From Saccharibacillus sacchari DSM 19268 (lineage in GTDB: Bacteria > Bacillota > Bacilli > Paenibacillales > Paenibacillaceae), in contig NZ_KK073875.1 of NCBI RefSeq assembly GCF_000585395.1, forward strand, positions 1,983,995 through 2,047,994: a DNA stretch of 64,000 bases. The letters run 5' to 3'. Positions 1 to 7,814 of this stretch are shown piece after piece. Both the position numbers and the translations under genes were made by a program. The stretch's first letter is position 1. The number at the start of each line of letters is the position of its first letter. Below the pieces are notes generated by a model, which saw nothing but the letters and a program-made list of their open reading frames with translations, was not told the DNA's origin and made no database searches.

Positions 1-1047
1 CCCGTTATGATCCACGTACCCGTACTCCCCCGTTTCCGGCCGCTTCACCAGCATCGCCCCGTTTTCGCTGCCGAAAGCCGCTTCGAAACGAGGTTCGATT
101 CGGTATGCGCCGTTGGTATCGATATATCCCCACAGCCCGTTCGCGTCCTGCACGACCGCCAAGCCTTCGGAAAATCCTTTGGTATGCGGAAACGTCGCCT
201 GCACGCGTACCCGGCCGGAAGCTTCGATGAATCCCCACAGCCCATTCGATTCGAACTTCGCCAGCCCTTCCGTAAACGGCCCGACCTCGTCGTACTGCGG
301 CGGGATGATCTCGTTTCCGTCTTTGTCGATGAATCCCCATCGGTCCCCGCGCATCACGGCCGCTTTGCCTTCGACGAAATCGCGGGCCGCATCATACGCG
401 AACCCGGTCAGCGGATTGCCTTGTTTATCAATAAAGCCCCACTTCTGCCGCAGCATGACGACCGCATAACCTTCCTGAAAATTGCCCGCGTACCCGTACA
501 CTGTATCCAGCGCCGTTTTTCCGCTCGGATCCATAAACACCATGCCGCCGGACTCGTCCGGCATCACGGAAGCGAGTCCTTCGGAAAAGGCGTTGGCTCG
601 GTAGAATTGTTTGTTTAACACGTTCTCGCCGTTTTTGTTGATATAGATCCAGCTTTCGCCCGCATAGGCAGCCTGCTCGTCACTTTGTTTCATCACGACG
701 GCCATGCCGTTTTGAAAATCGCCGCCTTCCGCCTGAATGACCCTTTTCCCCGTGGCGTCGATGTATCCCGTATCCCGGCCGATCCGCACGAAGGCCAGCC
801 CTTCCGAAAAATGCCGGGCTTCGTTGTACAACGGCGGCAGTACCAGCTCGTTCGCCGGATTCGCGTACCCGTATTTGCTGTCGACCAGCACCGGACGCCA
901 GTCTTTGGAACGCAGCGTATCGGCGGCAGCCACGGGAGCGGGCGCATGGCGGAACCCGTCGTCTTCTTTCCCGTCTTTGCAGCCAAGCATCAACAGCAGC
1001 ACAATCGCAAAAGCGGTCAAGACCGCTCGAAACCCAACTTTTTTCAC
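1..1047 (-). CDS. WG-repeat lipoprotein (partial, C-terminus beyond window)
   Basis: The reading frame opens with a GTG codon preceded by a GGGAGGGGAT ribosome binding site and runs off the left edge, giving 349 visible residues. The N-terminus is a lipoprotein signal peptide: KK, a hydrophobic stretch and a lipobox MLGC. The rest is a string of WG repeats of the type GFIDKDGNEIIPPQYDEV and GLWGYIDTNG, spaced about 45 residues apart. WG repeats form beta-rich surface domains of unknown function and are common near immunity genes. A second lipoprotein of the same kind lies at 9161-10267, so the two bracket the small-gene island. Role unknown; the family assignment is firm. Confidence 0.85.
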   Translation of the reverse strand, partial: MKKVGFRAVLTAFAIVLLLMLGCKDGKEDDGFRHAPAPVAAADTLRSKDWRPVLVDSKYGYANPANELVLPPLYNEARHFSEGLAFVRIGRDTGYIDATGKRVIQAEGGDFQNGMAVVMKQSDEQAAYAGESWIYINKNGENVLNKQFYRANAFSEGLASVMPDESGGMVFMDPSGKTALDTVYGYAGNFQEGYAVVMLRQKWGFIDKQGNPLTGFAYDAARDFVEGKAAVMRGDRWGFIDKDGNEIIPPQYDEVGPFTEGLAKFESNGLWGFIEASGRVRVQATFPHTKGFSEGLAVVQDANGLWGYIDTNGAYRIEPRFEAAFGSENGAMLVKRPETGEYGYVDHNG

Positions 1048-1107
1048 CCGATCCCCTCCCGCGGCAAGTACGGAGAAGCAAATGTTCCCGACTCTCTTAT
1101 GTATCGC

Positions 1108-1398
1108 TTAACCGTTCCGCGGGTGGGGCCAAACAGAATTCGAAGACTTGATCTCGTCGCATAACCGAAGAACTTCCGGCCAATTCGGCGAGCTGCGGAA
1201 TGCCTGCATGTTCCATTCCCCGTTTTCTTGAAGCGAGACGACTTTGCCGCGAAGCTCGGAGCTTTTGCGCATCGTTTCCCGATCAATGAATCCGGATGCG
1301 TGCAGACGCTCCAAATTGGAAGGATGCAGAAAAAACAGGCCGCATTGGTTGAGGGTATGGATGTAACATTCCGTAAGATCTTCGTCACTCAGCGTCAT
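1108..1398 (-). CDS. hypothetical protein, 96 aa
   Basis: A 96-residue soluble protein with a good ribosome binding site (GGGGGAGAG) just upstream of ATG. It is rich in Leu, Glu and Arg in the first two thirds and ends in a Ser/Pro/Trp-rich tail. No family was recognised. It sits first among the small genes after the truncated WG lipoprotein and is transcribed in the same direction. Another ORF overlaps it in a different frame (1044-1388) but has a Cys/Arg/Ser-rich composition typical of a shadow. In this context it could be an immunity protein, which is inference from position only. Confidence 0.6.
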   Translation of the reverse strand: MTLSDEDLTECYIHTLNQCGLFFLHPSNLERLHASGFIDRETMRKSSELRGKVVSLQENGEWNMQAFRSSPNWPEVLRLCDEIKSSNSVWPHPRNG

Positions 1399-1530
1399 CG
1401 AATTTCTCTCCCCCTATCAAGTTCGAATTTTAAAGTCGTCTGCGTTTCCCGTGTTGTTCACGACTCCGGCCAAGCTTTCCGCACGCTATTCGTTTAATGG
1501 ATAAAGGATGCCTTCCGCCTCGATGCTGCT

Positions 1531-2022
1531 TCATACCTTCACCAGACGAGTCATCTCTTCGGATTCCGCTTCTTCATGCCCGGCTTGTCGCAGCGCTTCA
1601 ATCACATTTTCCAATACCTTTTTCCATTCGGCCGTAAAAGCTTCGATGTCCAGCGTAACCGGACCGCTCCGGCGCAGCAGTTCATCCAGGCCGTTTCCGA
1701 TCTCTCCCCATTTCGATTCGATCGTCAACCGATTATCGCTCCACTCAAACCGCCACTCGTGAGCAAACGTATTCGACACCCAATGATTGGTCAGCTTGCC
1801 CGAATGCCGACTTTGCAGTTCTTCGATGATAAGCAAAAGATCTTCGATCATGCAAGAGAGGTCGTACTTGTAACTCAGCAGGATCGGAATATGGTTCCAT
1901 ACCAGTACCGCATGCTCGCCGTGTAGGGGAAACACCGATTCCACCGCATCCCATGGCGTCTCGTCCTCCTCCGATCGAACAGGAAGGCTCTCAGGCGCTC
2001 CGGCTTGTATAAAAAATGACAT
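1531..2022 (-). CDS. hypothetical protein, 163 aa
   Basis: The chosen start is the ATG of MSFFIQAGAPESLP, which follows a GGGAGC site; an upstream in-frame ATG adds 13 residues that are only the frame-shifted remains of the tail of another gene. The protein is acidic with Trp-rich strands (WNHIPILLSYKYD, HEWRFEWSDNRLTIESKWG) and a helical C-terminus, the look of a small single-domain immunity protein. Its first 14 residues and ribosome binding site closely resemble those of the 41-residue remnant at 4554-4679 (MPFFIQAEVPKSLP). That remnant follows a paralogous copy of the preceding gene block. Function unknown. Confidence 0.65.
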   Translation of the reverse strand: MSFFIQAGAPESLPVRSEEDETPWDAVESVFPLHGEHAVLVWNHIPILLSYKYDLSCMIEDLLLIIEELQSRHSGKLTNHWVSNTFAHEWRFEWSDNRLTIESKWGEIGNGLDELLRRSGPVTLDIEAFTAEWKKVLENVIEALRQAGHEEAESEEMTRLVKV

Positions 2023-2093
2023 ATTATTCAGCTCCCGACTTCTTACCATTTTCCTGATCATCCAATTTGACCGTTACTCATCGATCGGCTTGA

Positions 2094-2432
2094 TCAAGAT
2101 TGCATAAATCTGATTTTGCAGCAAAACCCGACTTCGAAATTAGCAGCAGAAACCACCTTATACTCGATTGAATTTTCGAAGACATGCTGTGTGTAAAAAG
2201 TCATTCCTTTGTATTCCAAATACTTTAAAAAGTCATGAAAAACGATATTAACGTCGATGATGCTGTACTTTCTTACATTGATATGAATCACGTACATCGA
2301 CTCGTGCGCAGACACGAAAAAATTCTCGATTTGATCGAGATCTGCAAGAAAATCGTTGATCTCGATATCCAAACCGGGGTCCAAGCCATAACGTATGTTT
2401 TTCAAAACCAGTTCAAACAACTCGTTTTTCAT
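2094..2432 (-). CDS. hypothetical protein, 112 aa (copy 1 of duplicated gene)
   Basis: A 112-residue protein identical in sequence to the product of 5453-5791. It lies in the 755-bp duplicated block. A GAAGGA ribosome binding site precedes ATG. The protein alternates helical and strand-like segments (FELVLKNIRYGLD, SMYVIHINVRKYSIIDVNIVF) and has two cysteines close together near the C-terminus. No family was recognised. It follows the EF-Tu-barrel-like gene after 65 bp in both copies, so the two genes move as a unit. Confidence 0.7.
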   Translation of the reverse strand: MKNELFELVLKNIRYGLDPGLDIEINDFLADLDQIENFFVSAHESMYVIHINVRKYSIIDVNIVFHDFLKYLEYKGMTFYTQHVFENSIEYKVVSAANFEVGFCCKIRFMQS

Positions 2433-2497
2433 CGCTTATGTCCTTCTTTTGTTGGAGTAGGGTTCGGGTTGTCGATCGCTTCTTGTTTATCTTCAAT

Positions 2498-2824
2498 TCA
2501 TTCGTATACAACATCCAAAATTGTCCCTTTTCCGACTACCCGAGAACCTGCCTGGATAGAAAAAGAATGGCCTACCTTGACCAAATGACCGATCGCTTCG
2601 AATGCTTCTTCCTCGATCGTAAACATATGGATCAAGACGTCGTATGTTCTGCCTCTGTAAAGAATGTCGACTTCGTCTCGTGCAAGAATCTCGCCCGAAA
2701 ATAACAGATCGTTCCCGAAATTGATCGCCGGCCTCAAAACATGTTTGGCTGCCAAATCTTTTGTTAAAGCATTCGTATTTTGCGAAGGGGTGTCTAAATA
2801 GATCGTCGCCTCCAACAGCAGCAT
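2498..2824 (-). CDS. stand-alone EF-Tu C-terminal-barrel-like protein (copy 1)
   Basis: The start is the ATG of MLLLEATIYL, preceded by GAAAGAGGTG; the longer in-frame ORF to 2932 lies outside the duplicated block and is not used. The 108-residue protein resembles the third domain of translation factor EF-Tu: an opening LEATIYL strand, a central RPAINFG segment in the place of the EF-Tu RPQFYF strand, and a closing GHSFSIQAGSRVVGKGTIL segment that parallels the REGGRTVGAGVV ending of EF-Tu. It has no GTPase domain. The copy at 5857-6183 differs at two residues. The role is unknown; mimicry of EF-Tu in an immunity setting is speculation. Confidence 0.7.
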   Translation of the reverse strand: MLLLEATIYLDTPSQNTNALTKDLAAKHVLRPAINFGNDLLFSGEILARDEVDILYRGRTYDVLIHMFTIEEEAFEAIGHLVKVGHSFSIQAGSRVVGKGTILDVVYE

Positions 2825-2882
2825 GCTACACCTCTTTCGATCTTCGGCGTGGAACAAAACGTATCCCGTATTTCTAAAAATC

Positions 2883-3215
2883 TTATTTCCCCACGATCCC
2901 GTTCCAGACCTGAACGACGATATGCGGCGCATTTTCCTGCGGATAAAGCCAGATCGTAACGACCAAAGTCAGCGCAACCGTAACAAGGAACGTCGCGGAA
3001 GCATGTTTATTCGTAAATGCTCTGCTGATCAAAAACGCGAATCCGATCAGTCCGAGATTGATGATGTACGTCAAAGGAGTCGTGAGAATTCTGCCTAATC
3101 CGGTGTTCGGGAAGATCATGAATAGTAGAAAAAGCAGAATCGTACTCGGCAGTACGGCTGCGATAAATTTCGTGAAAACAGGTGCTTTGTTCTCCGCATC
3201 GGCTTCTTTCGGCAT
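2883..3215 (-). CDS. small membrane protein of an unnamed family, 110 aa
   Basis: Started at the ATG of MPKEADAENK, which has a GGGGGAAG site; the 22 residues upstream lack one. Three hydrophobic segments (about residues 15-37, 48-66 and 74-94) indicate an integral membrane protein. It shares NTGLGRILTTPLTYIINLG and a WLYPQE-x2-PHIV signature with the products of 4180-4494 and 7815-8408, so the three are paralogs. The first loop (TGLGRI) and the last loop (YPQE) are the most conserved parts and probably carry the function, which is not known. Confidence 0.7.
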   Translation of the reverse strand: MPKEADAENKAPVFTKFIAAVLPSTILLFLLFMIFPNTGLGRILTTPLTYIINLGLIGFAFLISRAFTNKHASATFLVTVALTLVVTIWLYPQENAPHIVVQVWNGIVGK

Positions 3216-3231
3216 CGTTTCTTCCCCCTTT

Positions 3232-3888
3232 TCATGATTCGTCCGAACGATATTTTTGCAGCAATTTTTGCGCTTCTTCAAGCAACGATGCTTTTAATTT
3301 CCTGTTTTTCTCGCCGGCTTCGGGACGTTCAAAAATCTCCAGCGCGGCGGGATCGACCTTCTCGTCTTGCAGCATAAATTGTAAAGTTCGATAAGCTTCG
3401 CGTGCGTAAAGTTTTTCGACTTCCGTCCGGTTTAGCTTTTGTCCGTTCTTCGATTTCAGTCTTGCTTGGAGAGAAAGAGATTCTTTTGAAAAAACTTTTT
3501 CGCTTAATAAGCCATGATTATTGAAAAACTCGCGAATCGTGCCCAACTGAGTGATCGAAACTTTATCTTCTTTTATTGCCGTGATGATAACGCTCTCAAT
3601 AGCGAGCAGCCTTTTTTCTTTATACTTGTTCAAGATCTCGGATAGCAGGTGTCCATCGAGGCTTTCTTTTTCGTCCAACTTGTTTTTAAAATAAGCCCAT
3701 ATCAAATGCTCTTGAACCTCTTCCGAAAAGTTCAACTCGTTCATCACCGGATAAATCCGATTGATCATGTTTTGCGAGAAGGCTTCTGGAATCCTGCTCT
3801 GCTCTTCGTCTGAGATTGATTCAAGGAAATTTTTGATTTGAAGTAAAAATTCCTGCTCGTCTTTTTCGTCTTCGATTTTTTGGATCAT
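3232..3888 (-). CDS. hypothetical charged helical protein, 218 aa
   Basis: The start is the ATG of MIQKIEDEKDEQ, which overlaps the stop of the GlsB/YeaQ-like gene by four bases (ATGA), so the two are translationally coupled. The 86 upstream in-frame residues are a shadow of that gene. The protein is soluble, very rich in Lys, Glu and Leu, and predicted to be almost wholly alpha-helical. It has no signal peptide. No family was recognised. Its gene is followed after 16 bp by the small membrane gene at 2883-3215, so these form one operon with 4180-4494. Confidence 0.65.
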   Translation of the reverse strand: MIQKIEDEKDEQEFLLQIKNFLESISDEEQSRIPEAFSQNMINRIYPVMNELNFSEEVQEHLIWAYFKNKLDEKESLDGHLLSEILNKYKEKRLLAIESVIITAIKEDKVSITQLGTIREFFNNHGLLSEKVFSKESLSLQARLKSKNGQKLNRTEVEKLYAREAYRTLQFMLQDEKVDPAALEIFERPEAGEKNRKLKASLLEEAQKLLQKYRSDES

Positions 3889-4139
3889 CTTTTCTGTCCG
3901 CTGTTTGCCTGACGGATGACGAGATTTACGACCGCGACCAGCAGCACGGACACCATAACCCCGCAAAGAAGGATGTACCACAGATGTCCCATACCGGTTC
4001 CGCCGAGAAACACGCTGCCCAAGAATCCTCCGACCATACCGGCCAGCAGGCTTCCTACCAAGCTTCCCGGAATGTGTTTGACCATCATTCTCCAACCGAT
4101 CCACCCGATCACGATGCCGAGCAGCACTCCTATGATCAT
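3885..4139 (-). CDS. GlsB/YeaQ/YmgE-like small membrane protein, 84 aa
   Basis: An 84-residue protein with three membrane helices and Gly-rich packing: GVLLGIVIGWIGWRM, a GSLVGSLLAGMVGGFLGS segment, and a final helix. The GxxxGxxxGGxxG pattern is typical of the GlsB/YeaQ/YmgE (transglycosylase-associated) family, which are small stress-linked membrane proteins of uncertain function. The same domain is fused to the neighbouring membrane family in the product of 7815-8408. It overlaps the next gene by four bases. Confidence 0.7.
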   Translation of the reverse strand: MIIGVLLGIVIGWIGWRMMVKHIPGSLVGSLLAGMVGGFLGSVFLGGTGMGHLWYILLCGVMVSVLLVAVVNLVIRQANSGQKR

Positions 4140-4179
4140 GCCGCATTCACTCCTTTCAGCTGTACGTCATTCGTGTCCC

Positions 4180-4494
4180 TTAACGTCCTTTGATCCAATC
4201 CCATGTTTGATACACGATATGAGGGGAACCTTCCTGCGGATAAATCCAAACGGTCATTACCAGCGTAATTAAGACCACGGCTGTCCATATCCAGACCGAT
4301 CGCTTTTTGCCCCACCGACGAACAGCCAAAAACCCCAAACCGATTATTCCGATATTCACGCAGATCGTAAACGGAATAGTAACGATTCTGCCTAACCCCG
4401 TGTAAGGAAAAATCTCGATCAGGACAAACGTCAGAACGATGCTCGGAATCAAAGCGACGATAATCGCTGTTAAAGTTCTCAAGTTGGCCGACAT
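4180..4494 (-). CDS. small membrane protein, paralog of 2883-3215
   Basis: A 104-residue integral membrane protein with three hydrophobic segments. It carries the family signature FPYTGLGRIVTIPFT and the C-terminal VWIYPQEGSPHIVYQTW. It is adjacent to the GlsB/YeaQ-like gene, 40 bp apart; in the product of 7815-8408 the two domains are one polypeptide in the same order. That suggests the two small proteins act together in the membrane. Function unknown. Confidence 0.7.
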   Translation of the reverse strand: MSANLRTLTAIIVALIPSIVLTFVLIEIFPYTGLGRIVTIPFTICVNIGIIGLGFLAVRRWGKKRSVWIWTAVVLITLVMTVWIYPQEGSPHIVYQTWDWIKGR

Positions 4495-4553
4495 TTTGCA
4501 CCCCTTTCTTAATTAATGATATATACCCAAAATATCCCTTAGGACCAATTCAA

Positions 4554-4679
4554 TTAAAACTTCATGTCAAAAAGAACCGTCTCTCCGACAAACCGGAATG
4601 ACCGTTCTTCTTTATCCGTTGAATGCTTTTTTGTAACAGGAAGGCTTTTCGGCACTTCGGCTTGTATGAAAAACGGCAT
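4554..4679 (-). pseudogene. truncated remnant of a 1531-2022-like gene
   Basis: A 41-codon frame starting MPFFIQAEVPKSLP five bases after the stop of 4685-5443, with the same upstream GTCGGGAACTGAATGAT context that precedes 1531-2022. The first 14 codons match the N-terminus of that gene, then the sequence departs into an unrelated short tail and stops. It looks like the 5' end of a lost paralog joined to other DNA. It might still be translated as a short peptide, but no function is suggested. Confidence 0.5.
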
Positions 4680-4684
4680 ATCAT

Positions 4685-5443
4685 TCAGTTCCCGACTTCT
4701 TGCACGATTTGGCCTTTCCGGTTGAGCAGCTGCACGGTATGCGACTTGATCCACCTCAGCGAACCCAAATGTCGGGCATAAGCGAACTCGTCGGGCTGTT
4801 CCGACAAGATTTTCGTCTGCTTTTTCACTATGCCGTTTTTGTCTTTGATGACGAGAAACAGATCCATATATTGAACGGAATGTTGGCATAACACTTCCGC
4901 CGACTCTCCCGTTTCAGGATGCTTCGCCTTTTTCCACACCCATTCGTTCCGATACTCCGCTGCCCGGATTTCATCTGCGACTTTTTCGAATACGGACAAC
5001 TCCCACTCCTGCACTCGGGCCGCTTTTTCAATCCCTTGCATCAACAGGTCGAGCGTTATTTTCTTTTTATCCGTATCGCCGCTTTTCAAAAACCCCTCTA
5101 AATCGAAGGACATCGGAATGCTCAATACGCCTCCTATGCCGGACATCCGCTCATTGCCGACAACCGGTACGCATTCCACGATAATCTTCCAAATCCCTTC
5201 GGTTTGCATGCCCGGAAAAAGCCGTTCGAAAAACGCGGTCATACATCGGGTCTGCAAACCGTATTCGCGCCTTTTCCATTTCCAGTTTTCCTGATAGTCC
5301 AGCCTGACTGCTTCTTCCCGCGTGAGTCTGTATTTGAGCATCAAGTGTTCGACAGCTTCGCTTTGCGGTTGATAAGGAAAGTCGATCGCGAATTCTTTGA
5401 GAATCAGAAAGCTCACTCCTTGTGATTGACTATGATTCATCAA
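4685..5443 (-). CDS. hypothetical protein, up to 252 aa
   Basis: A soluble protein without signal peptide or membrane helix, with many Trp, Glu and Lys residues (YQENWKWKRREYG, RNEWVWKKAKHPETGE). No family was recognised. The annotated ATG pair at 5438-5443 has only a weak ribosome site. A perfect AAGGAG lies inside the frame, eight bases before a CTG codon at 5405-5407 that opens LILKEFAIDFPYQ, so translation may start there at a non-ATG codon, giving 240 residues. It lies between the duplicated block and the remnant at 4554-4679. An immunity role is possible from context only. Confidence 0.6.
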   Translation of the reverse strand: MMNHSQSQGVSFLILKEFAIDFPYQPQSEAVEHLMLKYRLTREEAVRLDYQENWKWKRREYGLQTRCMTAFFERLFPGMQTEGIWKIIVECVPVVGNERMSGIGGVLSIPMSFDLEGFLKSGDTDKKKITLDLLMQGIEKAARVQEWELSVFEKVADEIRAAEYRNEWVWKKAKHPETGESAEVLCQHSVQYMDLFLVIKDKNGIVKKQTKILSEQPDEFAYARHLGSLRWIKSHTVQLLNRKGQIVQEVGN

Positions 5444-5452
5444 GCCGCTTGA

Positions 5453-5791
5453 TCAAGATTGCATAAATCTGATTTTGCAGCAAAACCCGACTTCGAAATT
5501 AGCAGCAGAAACCACCTTATACTCGATTGAATTTTCGAAGACATGCTGTGTGTAAAAAGTCATTCCTTTGTATTCCAAATACTTTAAAAAGTCATGAAAA
5601 ACGATATTAACGTCGATGATGCTGTACTTTCTTACATTGATATGAATCACGTACATCGACTCGTGCGCAGACACGAAAAAATTCTCGATTTGATCGAGAT
5701 CTGCAAGAAAATCGTTGATCTCGATATCCAAACCGGGGTCCAAGCCATAACGTATGTTTTTCAAAACCAGTTCAAACAACTCGTTTTTCAT
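5453..5791 (-). CDS. hypothetical protein, 112 aa (copy 2 of duplicated gene)
   Basis: Its protein is identical to that of 2094-2432. It sits in the second copy of the 755-bp block and has the same ribosome binding site and the same spacing to the EF-Tu-barrel-like gene. The identity at DNA level means the duplication is recent or kept uniform by gene conversion. No family recognised. Confidence 0.7.
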   Translation of the reverse strand: MKNELFELVLKNIRYGLDPGLDIEINDFLADLDQIENFFVSAHESMYVIHINVRKYSIIDVNIVFHDFLKYLEYKGMTFYTQHVFENSIEYKVVSAANFEVGFCCKIRFMQS

Positions 5792-5856
5792 CGCTTATGT
5801 CCTTCTTTTGTTGGAGTAGGGTTCGGGTTGTCGATCGCTTCTTGTTTATCTTCAAT

Positions 5857-6183
5857 TCATTCGTATACAACATCCAAAATTGTCCCTTTTCCGACTACCC
5901 GAGAACCTGCCTGGATAGAAAAAGAATGGCCTACCTTGACCAAATGACCGATCGTTTCGAATGCTTCTTCCTCGATCGTAAACATATGGATCAAGACGTC
6001 GTATGTTCTGCCTCTGTAAAGAATGTCGACTTCGTCTCGTGCAAGAATCTCGCCCGAAAATAACAGATCGTTCCCGAAATTGATCGCCGGCCTCAGAACA
6101 TGTTTGGCTGCCAAATCTTTTGTTAAAGCATTCGCATTTTGCGAAGGGGTGTCTAAATAGATCGTCGCTTCCAACAGCAGCAT
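5857..6183 (-). CDS. stand-alone EF-Tu C-terminal-barrel-like protein (copy 2)
   Basis: A 108-residue protein that differs from the copy at 2498-2824 at two positions (Thr to Ala in PSQNxNAL and Ala to Thr in EEAFxTIG). The features are the same: an RPAINFG strand and a terminal AGSRVVGKGTIL, reminiscent of EF-Tu domain 3. It begins one base after the stop of the barstar-domain gene, so it belongs to the same transcript as two clear immunity genes. That placement is the best hint that it too protects against a toxin, but this is inference. Confidence 0.7.
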   Translation of the reverse strand: MLLLEATIYLDTPSQNANALTKDLAAKHVLRPAINFGNDLLFSGEILARDEVDILYRGRTYDVLIHMFTIEEEAFETIGHLVKVGHSFSIQAGSRVVGKGTILDVVYE

Positions 6184-6184
6184 G

Positions 6185-7051
6185 CTACACCTCTTTCGAT
6201 CGCCGAAGCGGCACGAAACGGATCCCGTACTTCGAAAACAAATCGTTTAACTGCCGGGCCGATTCTTGTTCTTCGCTCGGAAAAATGTTGCGCCAATCGA
6301 TCATGTCCTCATGCTGCCCGTTCATCGTATACAGCGTAAATGGCGTCGGGAGTCCCGGCTCGCAGCACAGAAGGTCATCCAAACTAAGCAAATCCCATCC
6401 GTAATAACCGGCAGGTCCGATCACAGCCTCGCCCAGGGCCAGAAAGAAAGTATTTTCGTCTTGTACGCCTTGCAGATCCAATTCGAACAACTTCGCAGAA
6501 TGGCCGATTCCTGTTGTATGTCGGTTGGCTAGATATCGCACCGCGTCCAACCATCCTTTTTGCAAGTCCGCGGACAGCGACATCCATGCGTTTTTACGGA
6601 TCGGCAGCGAATCTTCCCACAACGACCAGACTTGCCTTACGGAATCCGAGACGACATACGCGAAAGCCATCTTAAGCTCCAGATTCCGCACGCCTTGCTC
6701 AAACTCTTGCTGCTTCCAACCGATTTTGCCGACAGGCGCAACGTACAATTCGCTTAAGACTTGGCCTGCCCGGTTTCGCACTTCGATCGTCAACGCTTCC
6801 AATTGAACTCGCGTTCGGTTGCGGTATTTGGCAAACGACGGATTGAGCACAAAATCGATCAACGTGATCGTAGAGACTTGCATGCCTTCATCTTCCGGCT
6901 CGTATTCGCGTACCTCTGCCCATCCGGAAATTTCACTGCATGTTCCCAATGTTTCGCCCGATTCCGTAATGAACGTAAACTTTTCAAACGATTCCTTCAA
7001 CACATCCATCGCCTTTCGGAAACAAAAAGTGCTTTTCGAAAAATCAGTCAT
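6185..7051 (-). CDS. immunity-type protein with C-terminal barstar domain, 288 aa
   Basis: The C-terminal hundred residues match barstar, the inhibitor of barnase-type ribonucleases: a first strand (KLFELDLQGV), then the hallmark helix and loop ALGEAVIGPAGYYGWDLLSLDD, equivalent to the barstar LPEYYGENLDALWDCL toxin-binding region, and a final helix-strand (LNDLFSKYGIRFVPL). The N-terminal 190 residues form an extra beta-rich domain that I do not recognise. The frame overlaps the Imm8-like gene by eight bases. An alternative start at Met15 has the better ribosome site (GAAAGG). Barstar-domain proteins usually neutralise RNase toxins of polymorphic secretion systems; no such toxin is visible here. 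Confidence 0.75.
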   Translation of the reverse strand: MTDFSKSTFCFRKAMDVLKESFEKFTFITESGETLGTCSEISGWAEVREYEPEDEGMQVSTITLIDFVLNPSFAKYRNRTRVQLEALTIEVRNRAGQVLSELYVAPVGKIGWKQQEFEQGVRNLELKMAFAYVVSDSVRQVWSLWEDSLPIRKNAWMSLSADLQKGWLDAVRYLANRHTTGIGHSAKLFELDLQGVQDENTFFLALGEAVIGPAGYYGWDLLSLDDLLCCEPGLPTPFTLYTMNGQHEDMIDWRNIFPSEEQESARQLNDLFSKYGIRFVPLRRSKEV

Positions 7052-7376
7052 ACTCCCAACGAAAATATTTCGATAAGTTCGAGGCTATTTCCGCCCATGT
7101 TTCTCCGGAACAAGTTTGAAGCCTTTTTTGGATCGAAGACCTGACGCGGGAGACATCGTAATTTCTCGTAATGAGCATACCGCGTCCGAATTCGGTTTCG
7201 TTCAACTCCAACGTCTTCTCCAGCCTCGTCGGACTGATGACATCGATCACGAACGTCTCGCTCCCCTGCATAGACTCGGCTCCGATATCCAGTTCGATCT
7301 GGATCAAAAAGTCGTCCGCCTCCTCGCCGCAACTTTCCTGCGCAACCGTGAACGACTGCAATTCGGGTTTTAACAT
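7044..7376 (-). CDS. Imm8-like immunity protein, 110 aa
   Basis: The protein follows the layout of the Imm8 family: opening MLKPELQSFTV, the DFLIQIELDIGAES segment, ETFVIDVISPTRL, the MLITRNYD strand and a closing helix that ends in FRWEYD. Imm8 proteins protect against toxins delivered by polymorphic or contact-dependent systems. AAGGAGG lies six bases before the ATG. The stop codon overlaps the start of the barstar-domain gene, so the two are coupled. The partner toxin is not in this window. Confidence 0.75.
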   Translation of the reverse strand: MLKPELQSFTVAQESCGEEADDFLIQIELDIGAESMQGSETFVIDVISPTRLEKTLELNETEFGRGMLITRNYDVSRVRSSIQKRLQTCSGETWAEIASNLSKYFRWEYD

Positions 7377-7423
7377 CGGAACCTCCTTGCTGCGTTTTTC
7401 CTTAATCTTTCAAGCTGTTACTT

Positions 7424-7789
7424 TCAACTGTTCCCTTCACTATCCAAAAAGCGAAGCAATTCCCGTGCCGGTCCGTATGTCGGGTTTTTGAATATCACGC
7501 TTTGCAAAACTTCCTTTGCTTGCTCACGCTGATTTTCTCTCAATAGCATTTTCGAAAATTTCGTAGCTACCTTGCTGTTACCGGAACTTAAAGCAAATGC
7601 TTGGGCGATGCATTTTTTAGCCTCGTACTCGTCGCCTACTGCGGAATAGGATTCATACAATAATTCAAACGTTTTAAAATGTTTTTGAAGCTCGGCAGAT
7701 TTTAACAAGCAGCGTAAAGCTTCTTCGAAATTTCCCGATTCGTAACTTTCCAAGCCCAAACCGTAATAATATCGTCCGTCTCGGATCAT
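7424..7789 (-). CDS. TPR-repeat protein, 121 aa
   Basis: A small soluble protein made of about three tetratricopeptide repeats: YYGLGLESYESGNFEEALR, then AVGDEYEAKKCIAQAFAL, then RENQREQAKEVLQSVIFKNP, each with the A/G/Y/A spacing of a TPR helix pair. It probably mediates protein contacts. GGGAGG is 14 bases before the ATG, which is long, so the true start is uncertain. It lies between the membrane gene at 7815-8408 and the Imm8-like gene. Confidence 0.7.
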   Translation of the reverse strand: MIRDGRYYYGLGLESYESGNFEEALRCLLKSAELQKHFKTFELLYESYSAVGDEYEAKKCIAQAFALSSGNSKVATKFSKMLLRENQREQAKEVLQSVIFKNPTYGPARELLRFLDSEGNS

Positions 7790-7814
7790 GATGAAAAATC
7801 AAGCCTCCCAAGTT

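Noticed and set aside
1044-1388. 114-codon ORF overlapping 1108-1398 in another frame
   Set aside because: Cys/Arg/Ser-rich shadow composition; the 1108-1398 frame has the ribosome site and protein-like composition.
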